This document shows positions 43,098 through 56,299 of a stretch of DNA of 64,000 nt, piece by piece (within the stretch, counting starts at the first letter, position 1; each line of letters starts with the position of its first letter). The stretch spans positions 861,521 to 925,520 of the forward strand of contig NC_085087.1 of the NCBI RefSeq assembly GCF_963422355.1, in the 5' to 3' direction. Origin of the DNA: Corticium candelabrum (taxonomy: Eukaryota > Porifera > Homoscleromorpha > Homosclerophorida > Plakinidae). Below the pieces are notes generated by a model. The model had not been told where the DNA came from, searched no databases, and saw only the letters and a program-made list of their open reading frames with translations. The position numbers and the translations under genes were made by a program.

Positions 43098-43640
43098 GGG
43101 ACTATTCTGTTCACGGGAACTATTCTGTTCATAGTTGCTTCTATTCTGTTCACCAGGACTATTTTGTTCATGCAATTTGAACCCACCCTAGCGGGACTAT
43201 TCTGTTCATGGCGACAATTCTGCATGTTCACACTAGCCAGTGTTCATGGCGACTATCCTGTTCACAGGTGGCTATCCTGTTCACGGCAACTATCCTGTTC
43301 ACGGGCGACTATCCTGTTCACGGCGACTATCCTGTTCACAGCGACTATTCTGTTCACGGCGACTACAACTATTCTATTCACAGCGACTATGTATTCTGTT
43401 CACGAGCGACTGTTCTAGCCACTGTTCTGTTCACGGAGTATTCTGTTCATTGTCGACTATTCTGTTCACGTGAACAGAAAAGTCCCCAGTAAACAGGCTA
43501 GTCTCCGCTATAGCAGGGACTATTCTGTTTACGGCGACTAGTCTGTTCATGCGCAACTACCCTGTTTACTGCAAGAGATTGTTCTGTTCACGGCGACTAT
43601 CTGCATGTTCACTAGACATTCTGTTCACTAGCTAGACACT
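43098..43640 (+). repeat. 18-bp minisatellite
   Basis: Imperfect copies of GGCGACTATCCTGTTCAC, tightly spaced at 43250-43400 and looser towards 43640. Because 18 is divisible by 3, several frames stay open and read as six-residue repeats such as VHGDYP; these are a product of the repeat, not evidence of a gene. Confidence 0.85.
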
Positions 43641-43749
43641 TACCCTAATCTAGCTCTTGCTCAATTTAGCTATCTAGCTAGAACGCTTGGCTGTATGGTA
43701 CGTGGCTGACAACACTATGATATTGTAGACTCTTCCAATGTGCTCAATC

Positions 43750-44076
43750 TAACATGGTGGTCCTCTCTGGTGTATACAGATAATAGGAATGTGTGTATTA
43801 CAACTAATAATTTTCTGATTGTCCATGTGTGATTACGTAATTCCTAGATATCTATACTGTACAGAAAGTTGGCGAGTGGTTGAAAGAAGCTAGTGAGTTT
43901 ACAGCAACTATAGTGTTTATATAATGCATACTAAGTTGCGTTAGTAACAGGGATGGTTGTAAGCAAGCAGCAGCAAGTCATCTAAGGTAGGGAAATTAAT
44001 TGAAGATTGAGACTGTGATCTAGCATCACTATTTTCTCGGACACAATAAGCAAGAAATCATTTATATAATATTTAA

Positions 44077-44125
<49 letters not shown>

Positions 44126-44703
44126 TTTAAATGTACAGTTTTGTATGTCCTTATTTAACTGTGAAATATACTGTACGCCTTCAGTAGGCATAAAATAATT
44201 CATACATACGAGTACGATACTATAATATCATTTTATATCATACAGAAATTGCCATCCATTGATCGATGTTAGACACAGATTCCAAAAAAGGTCTAGTGTT
44301 TTGAGTGTGGGGGAGTTGCATAGGCTATTGTGTGTCCATCAAAAAAGCACCAAGGCAGAGCGAGTTCCCAACAGCCACAGAAGCAACATTTCTCGGACAC
44401 CAAATTTGGTGTATCTCATGTCTGAGAAATGTTGCTTCTGTGGCTGTTGGGAACCTGATCTGCCTTTGGTGCTTTTTTGATGGGCACACAATAGCCAATG
44501 CAACCTCCCCCACACTCAAAACACTAGACTCTTTTGAATTTGTGTCTAAGATCAATTGATGGATGGCAATTTCTGTATGATATAAAAATATATTATAATA
44601 TGGTACTCGTATGTATGAATTTCTTCACGCCTACTGAAGGCATACAGTATATTCCACAGTTAAAACAAAGGACATACAAAACTGTACATTTAAAAGTCAC
44701 ATA

Positions 44704-44791
<88 letters not shown>

Positions 44792-45138
44792 TTAAATATA
44801 ATAAAAATGTGTTCTTGTTCGTTGTGTATAAGAAAAATAGTAATCCTAGATCATAGTCTCAATCTTCAATTAATTTCCCTACCCTAGATGACTTGCTGCT
44901 GTTTGCTTACCAACACAACTTACTATGCATTGCACTATAATATATATATATATATATATAAACACTATAGTTGCTGTAAATTCACTAGCTTCTTCCAACC
45001 AATTGCCAACTTTCTGTACAGTATAGATATCATCCTTATCTAGGATTTACGTAATCACACATAGACAATCAGAAAATTATTAGTTGTAATACACACATTC
45101 CTATTATCTGTATACACCAGAAAGAACCACCATATTAG
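43750..45138. repeat. 1.4-kb palindrome
   Basis: Centre at CACCAAATTTGGTG (44399-44412). The arms pair out to AACATGGTGG on the left and CCACCATATT on the right. Both contain matching CAGAAATTGCCATCC, GCCTTCAGTAGGC-like, TCAATCTTCAATTAATT and TAATTTTCTGATTG words. The microsatellites have diverged in length: (TG)n at 44079-44121 against (CA)n at 44704-44790. Confidence 0.9.
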
Positions 45139-45471
45139 ATATCATCTACGTTAATTGGCTTGGTCATGCTGCATGCATGGATGCATAAATAATTCCCAAA
45201 GCAGATCAACATCCTTTCCTGTAAACTGGTTTAGCACCAAGTCATCATGGTGAAATAGCATTTTATCTGATCTGAGGACATGAACACTCCAGCAAATGGG
45301 TATAGACTACAACGGCGTAGAATAGAGCTGTGTGGCAATTTAACACTTTTCCTATTGTACATACATCTATAAATGTACAGACATGCAGAAGCACAATCCA
45401 TCATCAGTGACAAAAGAAATATTAATTGTATTTGTAAACAATAAGGCTTCTTTACAGTAAGCTCAGATGTC

Positions 45472-45590
45472 TCTTAAAGTTTGTTGACTTTCCATGATCT
45501 TGCTTTGGAGCGCACTGTTGGTCTCATTGGTGGGTTCACAGACCTCAAGTTGTCTTTCCACCTACCAATTCCAGGCCTGCTGCAGAACAT
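45472..45590 (-). CDS. Possible small terminal exon, unknown product
   Basis: A minus-strand frame follows an acceptor-like TGTTCTGCAG and reads GIGRWKDNLRSVNPPMRP and on to a stop, with basic, proline-rich composition. No upstream exon was found on this strand. May be chance. Confidence 0.2.
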
Positions 45591-45866
45591 AGCATTATAC
45601 ACGCATCATTCATAACTTTCATAACATTTTAAAAGTAGACTAATAACAAATTCTTCTGTTGAATCAGTGTTGATCCACCCCACTAGCAATCTATTTGCTA
45701 TACCATACCTCTAATAAGTTGAGTGTAGAACATACAGTTGAGAACCAGGTACATGCAACACTACAATATTACGTATAATAACATGCAGATGACTCTATGC
45801 TAGTTGAGCAGTACTTAGTGTGGGTGTACCATCTGCAGTTTAGATGTCAACAAGTGCAACAGCTAC

Positions 45867-45867
<1 letters not shown>

Positions 45868-45963
<96 letters not shown>
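45868..45963. repeat. (CA)n microsatellite
   Basis: About 48 CA units with one CG interruption; overlapping frames read His-Thr repeats and are artefacts. Confidence 0.95.
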
Positions 45964-45965
<2 letters not shown>

Positions 45966-46671
45966 TCCAATCTCCTATGCCTACATCTCTTTGCAAACAT
46001 GCAAAATTTCTAAGCAAGTGATAAAGGTCTAAAAAATTAGTGTTCAGGTGAGATTTATCACAACTTTGAACTGCAAGTAGCTGCTACAGATCATAGTAGT
46101 TGTGATACCATGCAGTTTAGTGGTCTATTGCTTTGTTGTAGTATGATTGGTGTTGATTGTTGTGTAGTATCCATTAGTAGTTGGTATTGTTGTTCGCAGA
46201 TGTTTTCTAATTTTATCAAACAGTTCTCATCTTTTGTAGTGACACCATACAACAGAGTTGTTGCTCATTCCTACGTGTCATTAGCTAAACAGTTGCACGT
46301 TGCTACGTTTGCTCATACAGTAGATACTGACCAAATAAATATACCATGCCACATATACTAAAAATTTGATCCACATGGCCAAAATTGGCATCAAATGAGG
46401 CCTTTATCAAGTAGTCTTAGTAGAGTACAGTAACAACAATCTTGAAGAAACTTCCTTCTGGTCCAACTTGGTTCTAAAGTTGCTAGTGTGAAAGCGGTAT
46501 AAGAGCTCAAGAACTACTAGTACACACTGCAGGAAGGTCGCTGCTATTCATTCCTTACAAGGTAAAATATCCCATCGTCTCAAACATTTGCCAATTTAGT
46601 GCCAAGCTTTCATTCAGATTCAATCTTAGACAAATAAACAGTAAGTTAGTGGTGCAGTACTCGGCGTGTAA

Positions 46672-46857
46672 CCTCGCAAGACAGGCTCTTCCGTGCAGTC
46701 GCTGAGCTAACCGCACATGAATCACACGAGGAAGAGGAGCTTTTGCCGGAATTACTCCAGTGCATTACTCCAGCAATTCCGTAAAAGCTCCTCCTCCTCC
46801 TCATGTGATTCGCGTGTGTTTAGCTCAGTAACTGCGTGGAAGAGCTTGACTTGCGAG
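46672..46857. repeat. 186-bp palindrome
   Basis: CCTCGCAAG at the left pairs with CTTGCGAGG at the right; arms include GCTCTTCC, GAGCTAA and GGAGCTTTTGCCGGAATT. Both arms carry GAGGAAGAGGAG-type runs. Possible MITE; no target duplication seen. Confidence 0.75.
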
Positions 46858-47529
46858 GCTACTTGGAGTAGGTATTGTCTGAAGGTGGATATATCACTGG
46901 GTGACAGTACCTTACATATTATGTAGGGATTGGCCAAATTTGGAAATGGAACCAGATTTTACACCTCCCCATAACAGAGCCTACACAAAATTAATTCTTG
47001 AATTCTACTCTTCTCTAGAAAGATGTAATTAGAAGTGTAAGACTTGTTTATGTTGAAGTACTTTAGATTTACACAGTACTTCAGATTTGTAAAGCCAAGC
47101 ACAAAACAAGAAAAAATTGTTGTCAATATAGGGTTGTGTGACTAATTTTGGTTCTTCTATCTTGCTTATTTTCAGTAAGGATAACTCTAAATTTACAAGA
47201 CATCTGTCCTTAAAACTTGGCAATATATGTAAAATAACCTGAACTAGTTTCCTTTAATGAAGAAACATTACAAAAATGTAGTTTTGCTGTTTGTAAGTGG
47301 TGTAAAAGAAACTAGCAAGTCTTTTCTGATTGGAAGACATTTGAGATCATGTTCAAAAGTTCTCTGAAATGACATGAAAATTTCTGTCACCTGTTGTGCT
47401 GTAGCTTCAATAGAGTTAGCTGCTTTTAACTTTGGGCAAGTCACCATACATTAATTATTCCAACACCCAAGAACATGAAAGAAGAGCTGCTGGCTTCCGA
47501 GACTTCCGAGGGGATTCACAAAAGGTCGT

Positions 47530-48780
47530 GAGAAAAACAGTGCGATTTAAAGTTGGTCATTGTTGATGATGTGTCCATGCTATCAAATCTAAATCTAGCC
47601 TATATCCGGGCTCGAAATGTAGGTCGTCAAGTCGTCATTTGACGAGTTAAATTTTACAACTGACGACTAACATTCTAGTCTAGGTCGTCAAATGACGACT
47701 AGAGCAGACCAACGCTAGTTTGTAATAGCTTTCATGGTATGCAGGCGGATAAATGTACTGTACTGAAACATGTGTTGCTTTGACGCTCACATTCGGACAT
47801 TTGTCATACAATGACATGTATGAGTAGTACCGCCAGCAGCGCGCCGTACGTTGACAAACTGCTCATATCCCGGATAATGAAATTGGGCATGCAAGAGCCA
47901 TCTCAGGATTCCGACAAAGTAAAGGCATGAGTTTGACAATGGTAAATCCTGTAGGTTGAAATAGGTAGATATGATTTTAGTAGCAAGAAATGAACAACTT
48001 CCGCAATGTGATGTGGAAGTCTGGCTTAAACCCTGCCTTGTTTTGACAAAGAAAGATGGTATGCGTTTAATCGCTAATGCTATCACTATTGTCTTCCTTG
48101 CCTCCATGAATATGTCTAGCTCTGTAAAATCTAGCATGTCGTATCCATTGGCTCCGCGGTAATGTGTGTGTCGGTTGCATGCCCTTGTGGGAATACTGCA
48201 CTGTATGCTTGCACTGCACTGAATTCTAGAAGACCGTATAAAATGGCGGCATACCACTAAACACCATGATTGGTATCAACATGATTTCATAGACTAAAAA
48301 TTTGAACCTAAAATTTTTGCAAACTCGGCAAATGACGACGACTAGTTGGACCGATTTTTCGAGCCCTGCTATATACATTTGTGTCTTGATGAGGTCCTTA
48401 CATCTGACAAATGGTTCAATTCAACAAACATCCTCTCCATAGGAGACTTGCTACGACTGCCTCCAGTAAACAGAGCACTTGTCTTTGTGAGGTTTAGTGT
48501 TAAAGCAATTGTATGCAAATTCGGTTGCATTACATCAGTAAAATCAGGAAGGACACCATTATTTACAATGAACCAACAATTAACTACCATCAAAATCCAG
48601 ACCAACAATTCCCTACTGTACTAGAGGATAGAATTTGCAGAGGAAAATTACAAACATAAAGAGCGATTAACTGTTCTGCATTGGACAAATTCACACAGCC
48701 TCTTGAATCAGGCTACTCATCTGTCTGTCTACTTTTCACAGATAAGCTTGTGAAGAATTAAACAAACAAATGCTGAACTA
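47530..48780 (+). pseudogene. Helitron (PIF1-like) helicase fragment, interrupted
   Basis: Before the insertion the frame reads LKLVIVDDVSMLSNLNLAYI, the helicase Walker B region. After it (from about 48369) it resumes IHLCLDEVLTSDKW, then SIGDLLRLPPVNRALVFV and FGCITSV, all characteristic of PIF1-type helicases of Helitrons. A frameshift follows near 48545 and the sequence decays. No Rep domain in reach; dead copy. Helitron helicases unwind DNA during rolling-circle transposition. Confidence 0.6.
47606..48368. mobile_element. 763-bp TIR element inserted in the Helitron helicase
   Basis: The ends read CCGGGCTCGAAAT and, inverted, CAGGGCTCGAAAAAT. CTATAT flanks both sides (47600-47605 and 48369-48374) and the helicase frame is continuous across it once removed. 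Subterminal GTCGTCA words parallel the GTCGCCA words of the 8498-10225 element. The interior has an unrecognised minus-strand frame (47787-48257). Confidence 0.7.
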
Positions 48781-50844
48781 TCTAAGTTCTCCTACCTTTG
48801 AGCAAGTTTAAAGACAAAATTATGAAACCACCTTAACGCATAGATGAAAGGATGCAATCCAAAGTTAGAATAAATAAATAAATAAGGATTGCAACTTGAC
48901 GCCAGGAGCTCGGTTTTGCTGTTAAAGCCATACAGAGTCATGTTGCATAGAAACATTGACACAAGTTGCCATGGATCTCTCCAACACAGTATTTTGCCCA
49001 AGAGCGGTGTACATTGCTTTTTCTCATTTGAGAGCATTGGCTGAAGTGTACATCTGACTTATTTTGATACAATCAGACTGAATGTCTCCAAGAGTTCAAT
49101 TGCCTGCAACCCTTACACACACCAGACTTGCTCATGATTATCTTTCTGAAGTCAAAGCATTGTGAGTGGAAAGGCTAAATGAACAACTGAGTGTCAGACA
49201 GAACTAAAACTTTCCAGTACTGTTCAACAAGCGCAGCTAGAGGGTAGAGTTTCATCTCAACAAATAGCAGACATCAGACCGCAATGACAATGATAGTGCA
49301 CAGAAAGTCGCTGTGCAAACATCAGTATATACTAGTATATAGTACTAGCTGTCAATAGGATTCTGGCACAGAAACCAAGACTCATCTGAGCACCTCAACC
49401 TCAATCTCTGGACAATACACTCCACAAGAAGTAGAACTTCTCTGAGAAGAGCAAGGCACAATTCATGTCACTGGCTCTTTAAGCTATAAAGAATAGAAGA
49501 AACAGGCCTTAGCAGTTTTACATAATGTCTGCACTAAAACAAGACTGGACTTTACCATCAGTATTGTTTCTTGTGCAGACATTTACATTCACACTAGAAA
49601 TGCAGTGTGTGGAGACAAAACCTGCCTATCATTTGCAAAGGAATTGACAGGAATGGAGAGCAATCACAAACTGGTCCAGGTAACCATTGTTAATTATATG
49701 GCTCAAGTCCTTACATTTCAAAGTGACTTGAAGCAAAGACCATGAAACACAGCCTTCTTTATTTGAGAACAAGTTCGTTGACAACTTGGGGTACAGATCT
49801 AGAATTTTGGCCATCACAACAATGTTTCACATTGATGTAGTTGTTTCTATGTGTTCTGAATGTGATCATTAACTTCACCCCATTCTCGGCTAGATACGTA
49901 GTCATGAAGCGAAGTCCTCAAATCAGTTACAACATGCAGACAGAATTAAGGTTTATAATTTATTTCACACAAGTGCCCAAAAATCACTTTGATTGGTTAT
50001 ACCACCTCATTTACTGAAGTAACTCAGCCACAGTTAGTTAGCATCAACACCTAATTATAGTATACTACATATATTAAGGTTGTTTGGATTACTTTTAAAG
50101 TCTATTTCTGTTACGTATCAGCATTTGGAATAGAAGGGTGATTCTTTTCCTTGACACACATATCTCTACTTTGTTACATGCAAAGTGCCCTACCATTTGT
50201 TGTTACCTGAGGCGTGAAATGCTTAGGTATAGTAGTGCAGGCTGGTCACTTGACCTACGACCAGTTCGACAACCTGCTAGGCAACCACATAACACATGAC
50301 CAAATATGTGTTCCATATGTTTAATATGGTTGACATGAATCAAGCTGCAAAGCTATGGCACACAAAAGGTTTGCTCTGTAGTGCTTCTATATTCTAGAAA
50401 GTACCAATGGCTAGTAAATTTCAATTGTCTGTGTGGGTTGGAAAGACTGGATGACGTCATTGATACCCCAATGTACAACATGTTTCAACTGCATTTGTGC
50501 AATTCCTACATTGCTCCTTATTTTTGCAGAAATGATTTTAATTCTAGTGTACTATTGCTGTTAATAGCAGCCATGTAATCTAGAAATCCTACATGGACTA
50601 GGGTACCATTATCAAACAACTGTTCTCGCTACCTTGAGCGTACTTTTCAATGTACTAGGCATGATTCCATAAGCATGCCTTTACCAAACACAACGTACTA
50701 CAATAAGAAATGACTTTGTAACCTATCTTCTCTGATCCTACAGCTATTTGTCTACAGCAAGTGTAGGTGTCAATAATGGGGAAAAAGAGACTATTATCAA
50801 ACGAATATCTAGCCGTACTCTCATGTCAACTAGGTCTCAAAAAG
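48781..50844. other. No gene seen
   Basis: AT-rich intergenic DNA; possible decayed remains of the Helitron at its start. Short open frames (for example 50381-50578) have no domain. Confidence 0.35.
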
Positions 50845-51561
50845 CAGCAGTCTAGATAATTTAACAACTGCTTTGACTTAATATGTTTTCATGAATGTCC
50901 AAAAGTAACAGTGAAGGTAAGCAAGAGTGGTGGCAGGTCGGATTGGTGTCCATTCTAGATATATAGAAACATACGAGAATTGAAGTTAACTGTTTTGTAT
51001 AAATTGATTCTCACACCTTGAAAGTACAAACCAACACATTTTTCATCGCTAAATGTTGGAGTGTGTGTAACTTGCATTTACGCTAATACTGACACAAACA
51101 TTCTAGCTAGATTGTCTTATGTAATGCACATGCACTTAGTTAATTATAATTTTCAGACATTATCATGACAACATTGTAAATGAAAGTTGGTATAAAGAAC
51201 TTGGGTTTTCTTGCTCTAGTGGTATGTCTTAGAATTTGGACTTGTTTTTCTCTCCATCCACATGCAACAGCAGATGAGCTCATGGCACATAATGTTTGTG
51301 TCAGTTTTAGCATAATGCAAGTTACACTCCATATTTTAGCAACTAATGAACGAGTTGGTTTGTGCTTTCACTAATTAAGTTGCAAGGTGTGAGAATCAAT
51401 TTATACTAAACAGTTCACCTGGTTTACTTCAATTCCCGTATCTTTCTATTTCTAGAAAGGTCGCCAGTCTGACTCGTCACTGCTCTTGCTTACCTTCATT
51501 GGTACTTTTAGATGTTCATGAAAACATATAAAAGCAGTCGTTGAATGACGTAGACTGCTAG
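50845..51561. repeat. 717-bp foldback element
   Basis: CAGCAGTCTA at the left pairs with TAGACTGCTA at the right. The arms match along most of their length, for example AAGGTAAGCAAGAG facing its inverse, GATTCTCACACCTTG, and CTGACACAAACATT. The centre lies near 51205. Confidence 0.8.
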
Positions 51562-52339
51562 TTTCATGACCTACTTGACATTGGAACACAGCAAGAGATT
51601 CCTACAGCATCATACAAATGTACATTGGATGTAATCGTTCTACTCAGCTTGACAGAATTCAAGCTACTTGGAAGGCAAGAAGAGCAGAGATAATGCATTC
51701 GATCATCAATGCCACGACACGCCGCTGCTCAATATTGTCACTAACAAGTAACTGTTCAAGACAAGAACCAACAAATTTGAAAGCTGAAGCTCTAAGCTTG
51801 CAATTCATATGCCACATGTTAGAGAAATCTTTTGGTCATTTAGACTCAACCCAGTCTCTCTTCGTCTTCGTCATTCTCTGGATTGTCAATCCTCGGCAGA
51901 GACAGACTGGTTTCACACCGCCTACCAAACGTCACTAAATGCTTGCGATTATTGCACATCGCATGCCAGCTGCCTTGAGCACATTTCACGTAGTACGGTA
52001 ATTGCCTTCTTTAGTTTGTTGGACGTGGCATCACGCACGAGCACTTCACAATTGCCAAGAGATCGGCAGAAAGCACCTTAGAGACGGTGGTAAGATATGA
52101 GATATGAGGCAGGCAGAGGGCAGTCTGGTTGGAGATCTCAGTAAGATAGCCTAGCTCTACTACCTTCTGTGCAGTAAAGTAAGTCGTAGTTTCAGAATGC
52201 CCTATCGCTTTCCGCGCGTGCTCCGATCAATCTACTCATTCTGGCGCGTTTCTTGAACTTAAGCTATGTCAGACGATCTGAGGTGCCTAACGCATCTTCT
52301 ATGTGATGTACTTAGATTTGAGACGTTCTGATTCGGGCA

Positions 52340-53610
52340 GGTGGAGGCTGCTGTAGCAACCATGGCCCAAAAATGTCTTCGATTAAATGAAAGACATCAA
52401 GCAGGAAGTTCTTGTGTTATGTTCTTCCCACTTTGTTGCTGCCTGGAATAACCTTAGTACTGAGCCCTCTTATATCGCTCATGGAAGACCAAGTAAGCCA
52501 TCAAACTACTGCAAGCAATAGACTACTTGTGATTAATGAGGCTCATCTGGTAGAGGAGTGGGGATCAACTTCAGACCAGCCTACAAAGAGCTGCAGTGGC
52601 TTCCATCAACTTTCTCTGCTCCGGTCATGTTGTTGTCCGCAACAGCCCCTCTTTCTGTCGTTGCTCTTATTACTTCCCATTTGGGTCTAAATGAAGCCTG
52701 TTGCTTGATATCTGGAGCACTAGATCGACCTAATCTTTTCTATTCTGTTAGTTTTCCCTAAAGTCTCTCAGCTCTGTGTTCTACTTGTTGTCCTGCGTGC
52801 TGTCGTCTGCTTCATCTCTTGAAGATGTCCTTAAAACTTTGATTTTCTGCTCTCCAAAGGTAGTCTGTACAATCTCTATTCTCATTTAGTAAGGAGTTGC
52901 AATGAAGTAACAAGAGGTGCTGTAAGGCAATACCATGCAACCATGACAGACAAGGGCCGAACTCAACAATATGAATATACTAAGAATGGAAGAAAAAAGG
53001 TGATAGTTGCAACTAGCGCATCTGGCTTGAGAGTCAACATCTCTGATATCAAAGATGTTGTCATATATGGTACCCCACACTGGTTCAGAATTTTCCTCTG
53101 TTGTCTGGTCAAGGAGGTCGTCCAACTTTGACTTGATTTGTAAGTCTTGTTGTCAGAGATGGGGACATAAATGACTGTGATGAAGGAATGAAACATTAAT
53201 ATCAGCAATGTCTTGCTTCAGAAAATCCTGCACGACATACTACAGTCTGATGAACACACTGAAGACAACACTTTGTGCTGCTCAGTTTGCGACTCTGTTG
53301 TACCAAGAATGTTTGTGCTAATTTCACACTGCCAGTACATGTCCCTCATGGTATAGAACCAGTCAGAACTAAACGTATTTGTGCTGACCAGAAAGTAAAT
53401 TTAAGGCAAGCTCTTATTCAATTCCGGCACATATGTTGCGACACCTCAACTAGGATCAGAAGATTAGATGGTGCTCTCGCAACTGGATTAATAGATACAA
53501 TCGTTAAGAACTGTCAAAAAGTTTGTAGTAAACTGGATGTTGAACGGCTGAGTTTAAATAAGGACTTATGTTCCAAGGTTTTCAACATCTTAGCGATGTG
53601 TACCTAAATC
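52340..53610 (+). pseudogene. RecQ-like DNA helicase remnant
   Basis: Broken frames keep the order of an SF2 RecQ-family helicase: [18 protein letters not shown] (52450), the DEAH box as [11 protein letters not shown] (52538), [13 protein letters not shown] (about 52612), DRPNLFYSVS (about 52725), then MTDKGRTQQYEYTKNGRKK and VIVATSASGLRVNI (about 52943-53040), a DVVIYGTPH-type segment and a Cys cluster. The Walker A region is deleted, the segment between motif Ia and DEAH is shortened, and DEAH is NEAH. Not functional. Confidence 0.65.
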
Positions 53611-53707
53611 CAGCTGCTCTTCCAGTATTAGTAATGATACAAGCAGCTTGAGATCTGTTAGACAGGCCTCAACAAGACATGTTCTGGCAGCCATACGTAA
53701 CTTGGGA

Positions 53708-53905
53708 TCATATGTGTAATTGATCAGTGAAGACTACATTTACTAACATGGTGCACAGCTGTGTCAGCTACATTCTGGCCAGGTTTATACATGTCTGTCA
53801 GACTGAGATCTTGTTACTGATTATTAGAGCTGAAGATCATCTAGCATTCCAGCTACTTCATGATTTTCTTGCAGCTGATGTTCTTGGTCAAGTTCGTACG
53901 GGCTG
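53708..53905 (+). repeat. First copy of a roughly 200-bp direct duplication
   Basis: ATATGTGTAATTGATC to CTTGGTCAAGTTC. The second copy starts at 54547, is interrupted at about 54690, and resumes at about 55395 (CCACTTCATGATTTTCTTGC). The inverted Helitron lies between the copies. Confidence 0.7.
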
Positions 53906-53915
53906 GATACTGTAG

Positions 53916-54548
<633 letters not shown>

Positions 54549-54689
54549 TATGTATAATTGATCCAGTGATGACTACATCTACTAACATGGTGTACAGCTG
54601 TGTCAGCTAAAATCTGGCTAGGTTTGTAAATGTCTGTCAGACTGAGATCCTAGATAGCTGTTACTGATTATTAAAGCTGAAGATCATCT

Positions 54690-55395
54690 TAGACTCGTAC
54701 CCAGTCCTCCTCCTCCTCGGGCACGCTCCACGTGTTTTGGCACGTGCTTTTTGTTCCACTTGCCAGGAGAAGAACTGGTAACATATTATGACATGTGAAG
54801 AACTAGGTCTTCACGTGGTAGGTTTTCGGTGTGTTGATTGGTCAAAACTGCAACGCGAGACGAAAAAATGTTGTTACAAAGGCATGCATAGAATCCTATT
54901 AGAATGAATTGAGTGCCAATTACCTTAACAATTAGACGGTTATTAGCAATTGTTGTCGCCACGCAAGGTGCAAGGTCATTAGTGTCTCTGCAGTGGACAT
55001 CATGACAAGGACGTCTTCTCCAGCCAGAATTGACAGAGATGTCTCTAGCTGGTCAGTACGAAGTGAATGGTAGCCAATAGACAACAGGAGCACGTACAAA
55101 GTGCATTCGCTACCGCTAGATAGTGAAGCTACAATGTTCATGAAGCAAGGTTTTCGCTCATCACAACGAAAACAATCTACTTTGTAACTCTAATTTCTGA
55201 ACAGTCCTCGAAAGAGCGTAAAGCTTTGTGTTTTTTGTGTTGGCTGGTGAGGTTTAGCATAGTACTCTCGTGAGACTAATTACTCAACACCATATTATCA
55301 GTGGAGGTGGCAACAATTCACAGCATTGGTTTCTAATTAAACTAATAAAATAAATGGTCACATGACATAATATGTTAGCAGTCCTTCTTCTGGCA
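54690..55395. mobile_element. Insertion splitting the second duplicate
   Basis: Present only in the second copy of the duplicated segment. It begins TAGACTCGTACCCAGTCC, resembling the ends of the 51843-58448 element. The right border near 55395 is not sharp. No coding seen. Confidence 0.4.
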
Positions 55396-56299
55396 TTTCA
55401 GCCACTTCATGATTTTCTTGCAGCTAATGTTCTTGGTCAAGTTCTAGTTCAGGTTTATGCAGAAACTTTGTTATCCACTGTTTGGTAACAGCTTTATGAT
55501 AGCCTTTACTCATAGGGTTAGTGAATGGTTTTTGTAAAGGCAGATTCCTTCCTGGTTGTTTGCTGGTGACTTAGTGCTGCCTGAGGCTTGTTACCATGAG
55601 CATGACACCTGAGTTGGATGTTGCACAGGTATGATGACCAGAACAGAAAGGAAATGATCACAAACAGTAACGGCATTATGCAGCAGTTGTACTGCAAGAT
55701 TGATAACCCTTAGATGGTGACTGGTGATTTTGCTGCTAGAAGCTCTCAACACATTTGTGATCACCAAGTTATGGTGCTCTACTGCCATGTCTACGATGCA
55801 TGCTCAAGAAATTATTCTGCTTGTTAAAATCATTTAGCATCTGGTATAACACTTGATCTGTGGACAATGCTGTGCAGATGTGATAATGAGGAGGGGTTAT
55901 CAGGTGTGTCCTAGAAGAGCAGACATATCACCTTCAGGCATTCCCAGAGGAAATGAAGTTCCCTGGGCTCTCCTAGGCCCAACTTAGCCTATGAACTGGA
56001 TTGAATGCAACCCATCTTCTTCGTGTTCCTCTGATGGTGACACAGGTAGCTTGGTCACTAGTGACACATTGCTATATATAGCCATCAATGTCTAGCCGAC
56101 TTTGGAAGTCAGCAAGGATGGTGACATTGTTGTCAATTAAGCTACAGTCAAGTTCCACTAGTGGCATTGAATGTATCACTGATCTTACGGGTTGTTTTTA
56201 TGGCGAGGATTACTACTTGGAGACAGCTGATGACAACATTTGAACATTTTGACAATCACGCTTTTGATGTATCACTTTCCTCAAAAAAGAACTCATCAA

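Noticed and set aside
43077..43492. Three overlapping + strand frames of 77-113 codons
   Set aside because: They stay open only because the 18-bp repeat lacks stops; no start context, splice sites or domain.
43098..43640. Possible CRISPR array
   Set aside because: Units are contiguous with no unique spacers, and the genome is eukaryotic.
44259..44559. Frames on both strands with similar peptides
   Set aside because: Similarity arises because the DNA is a palindrome, not because of coding.
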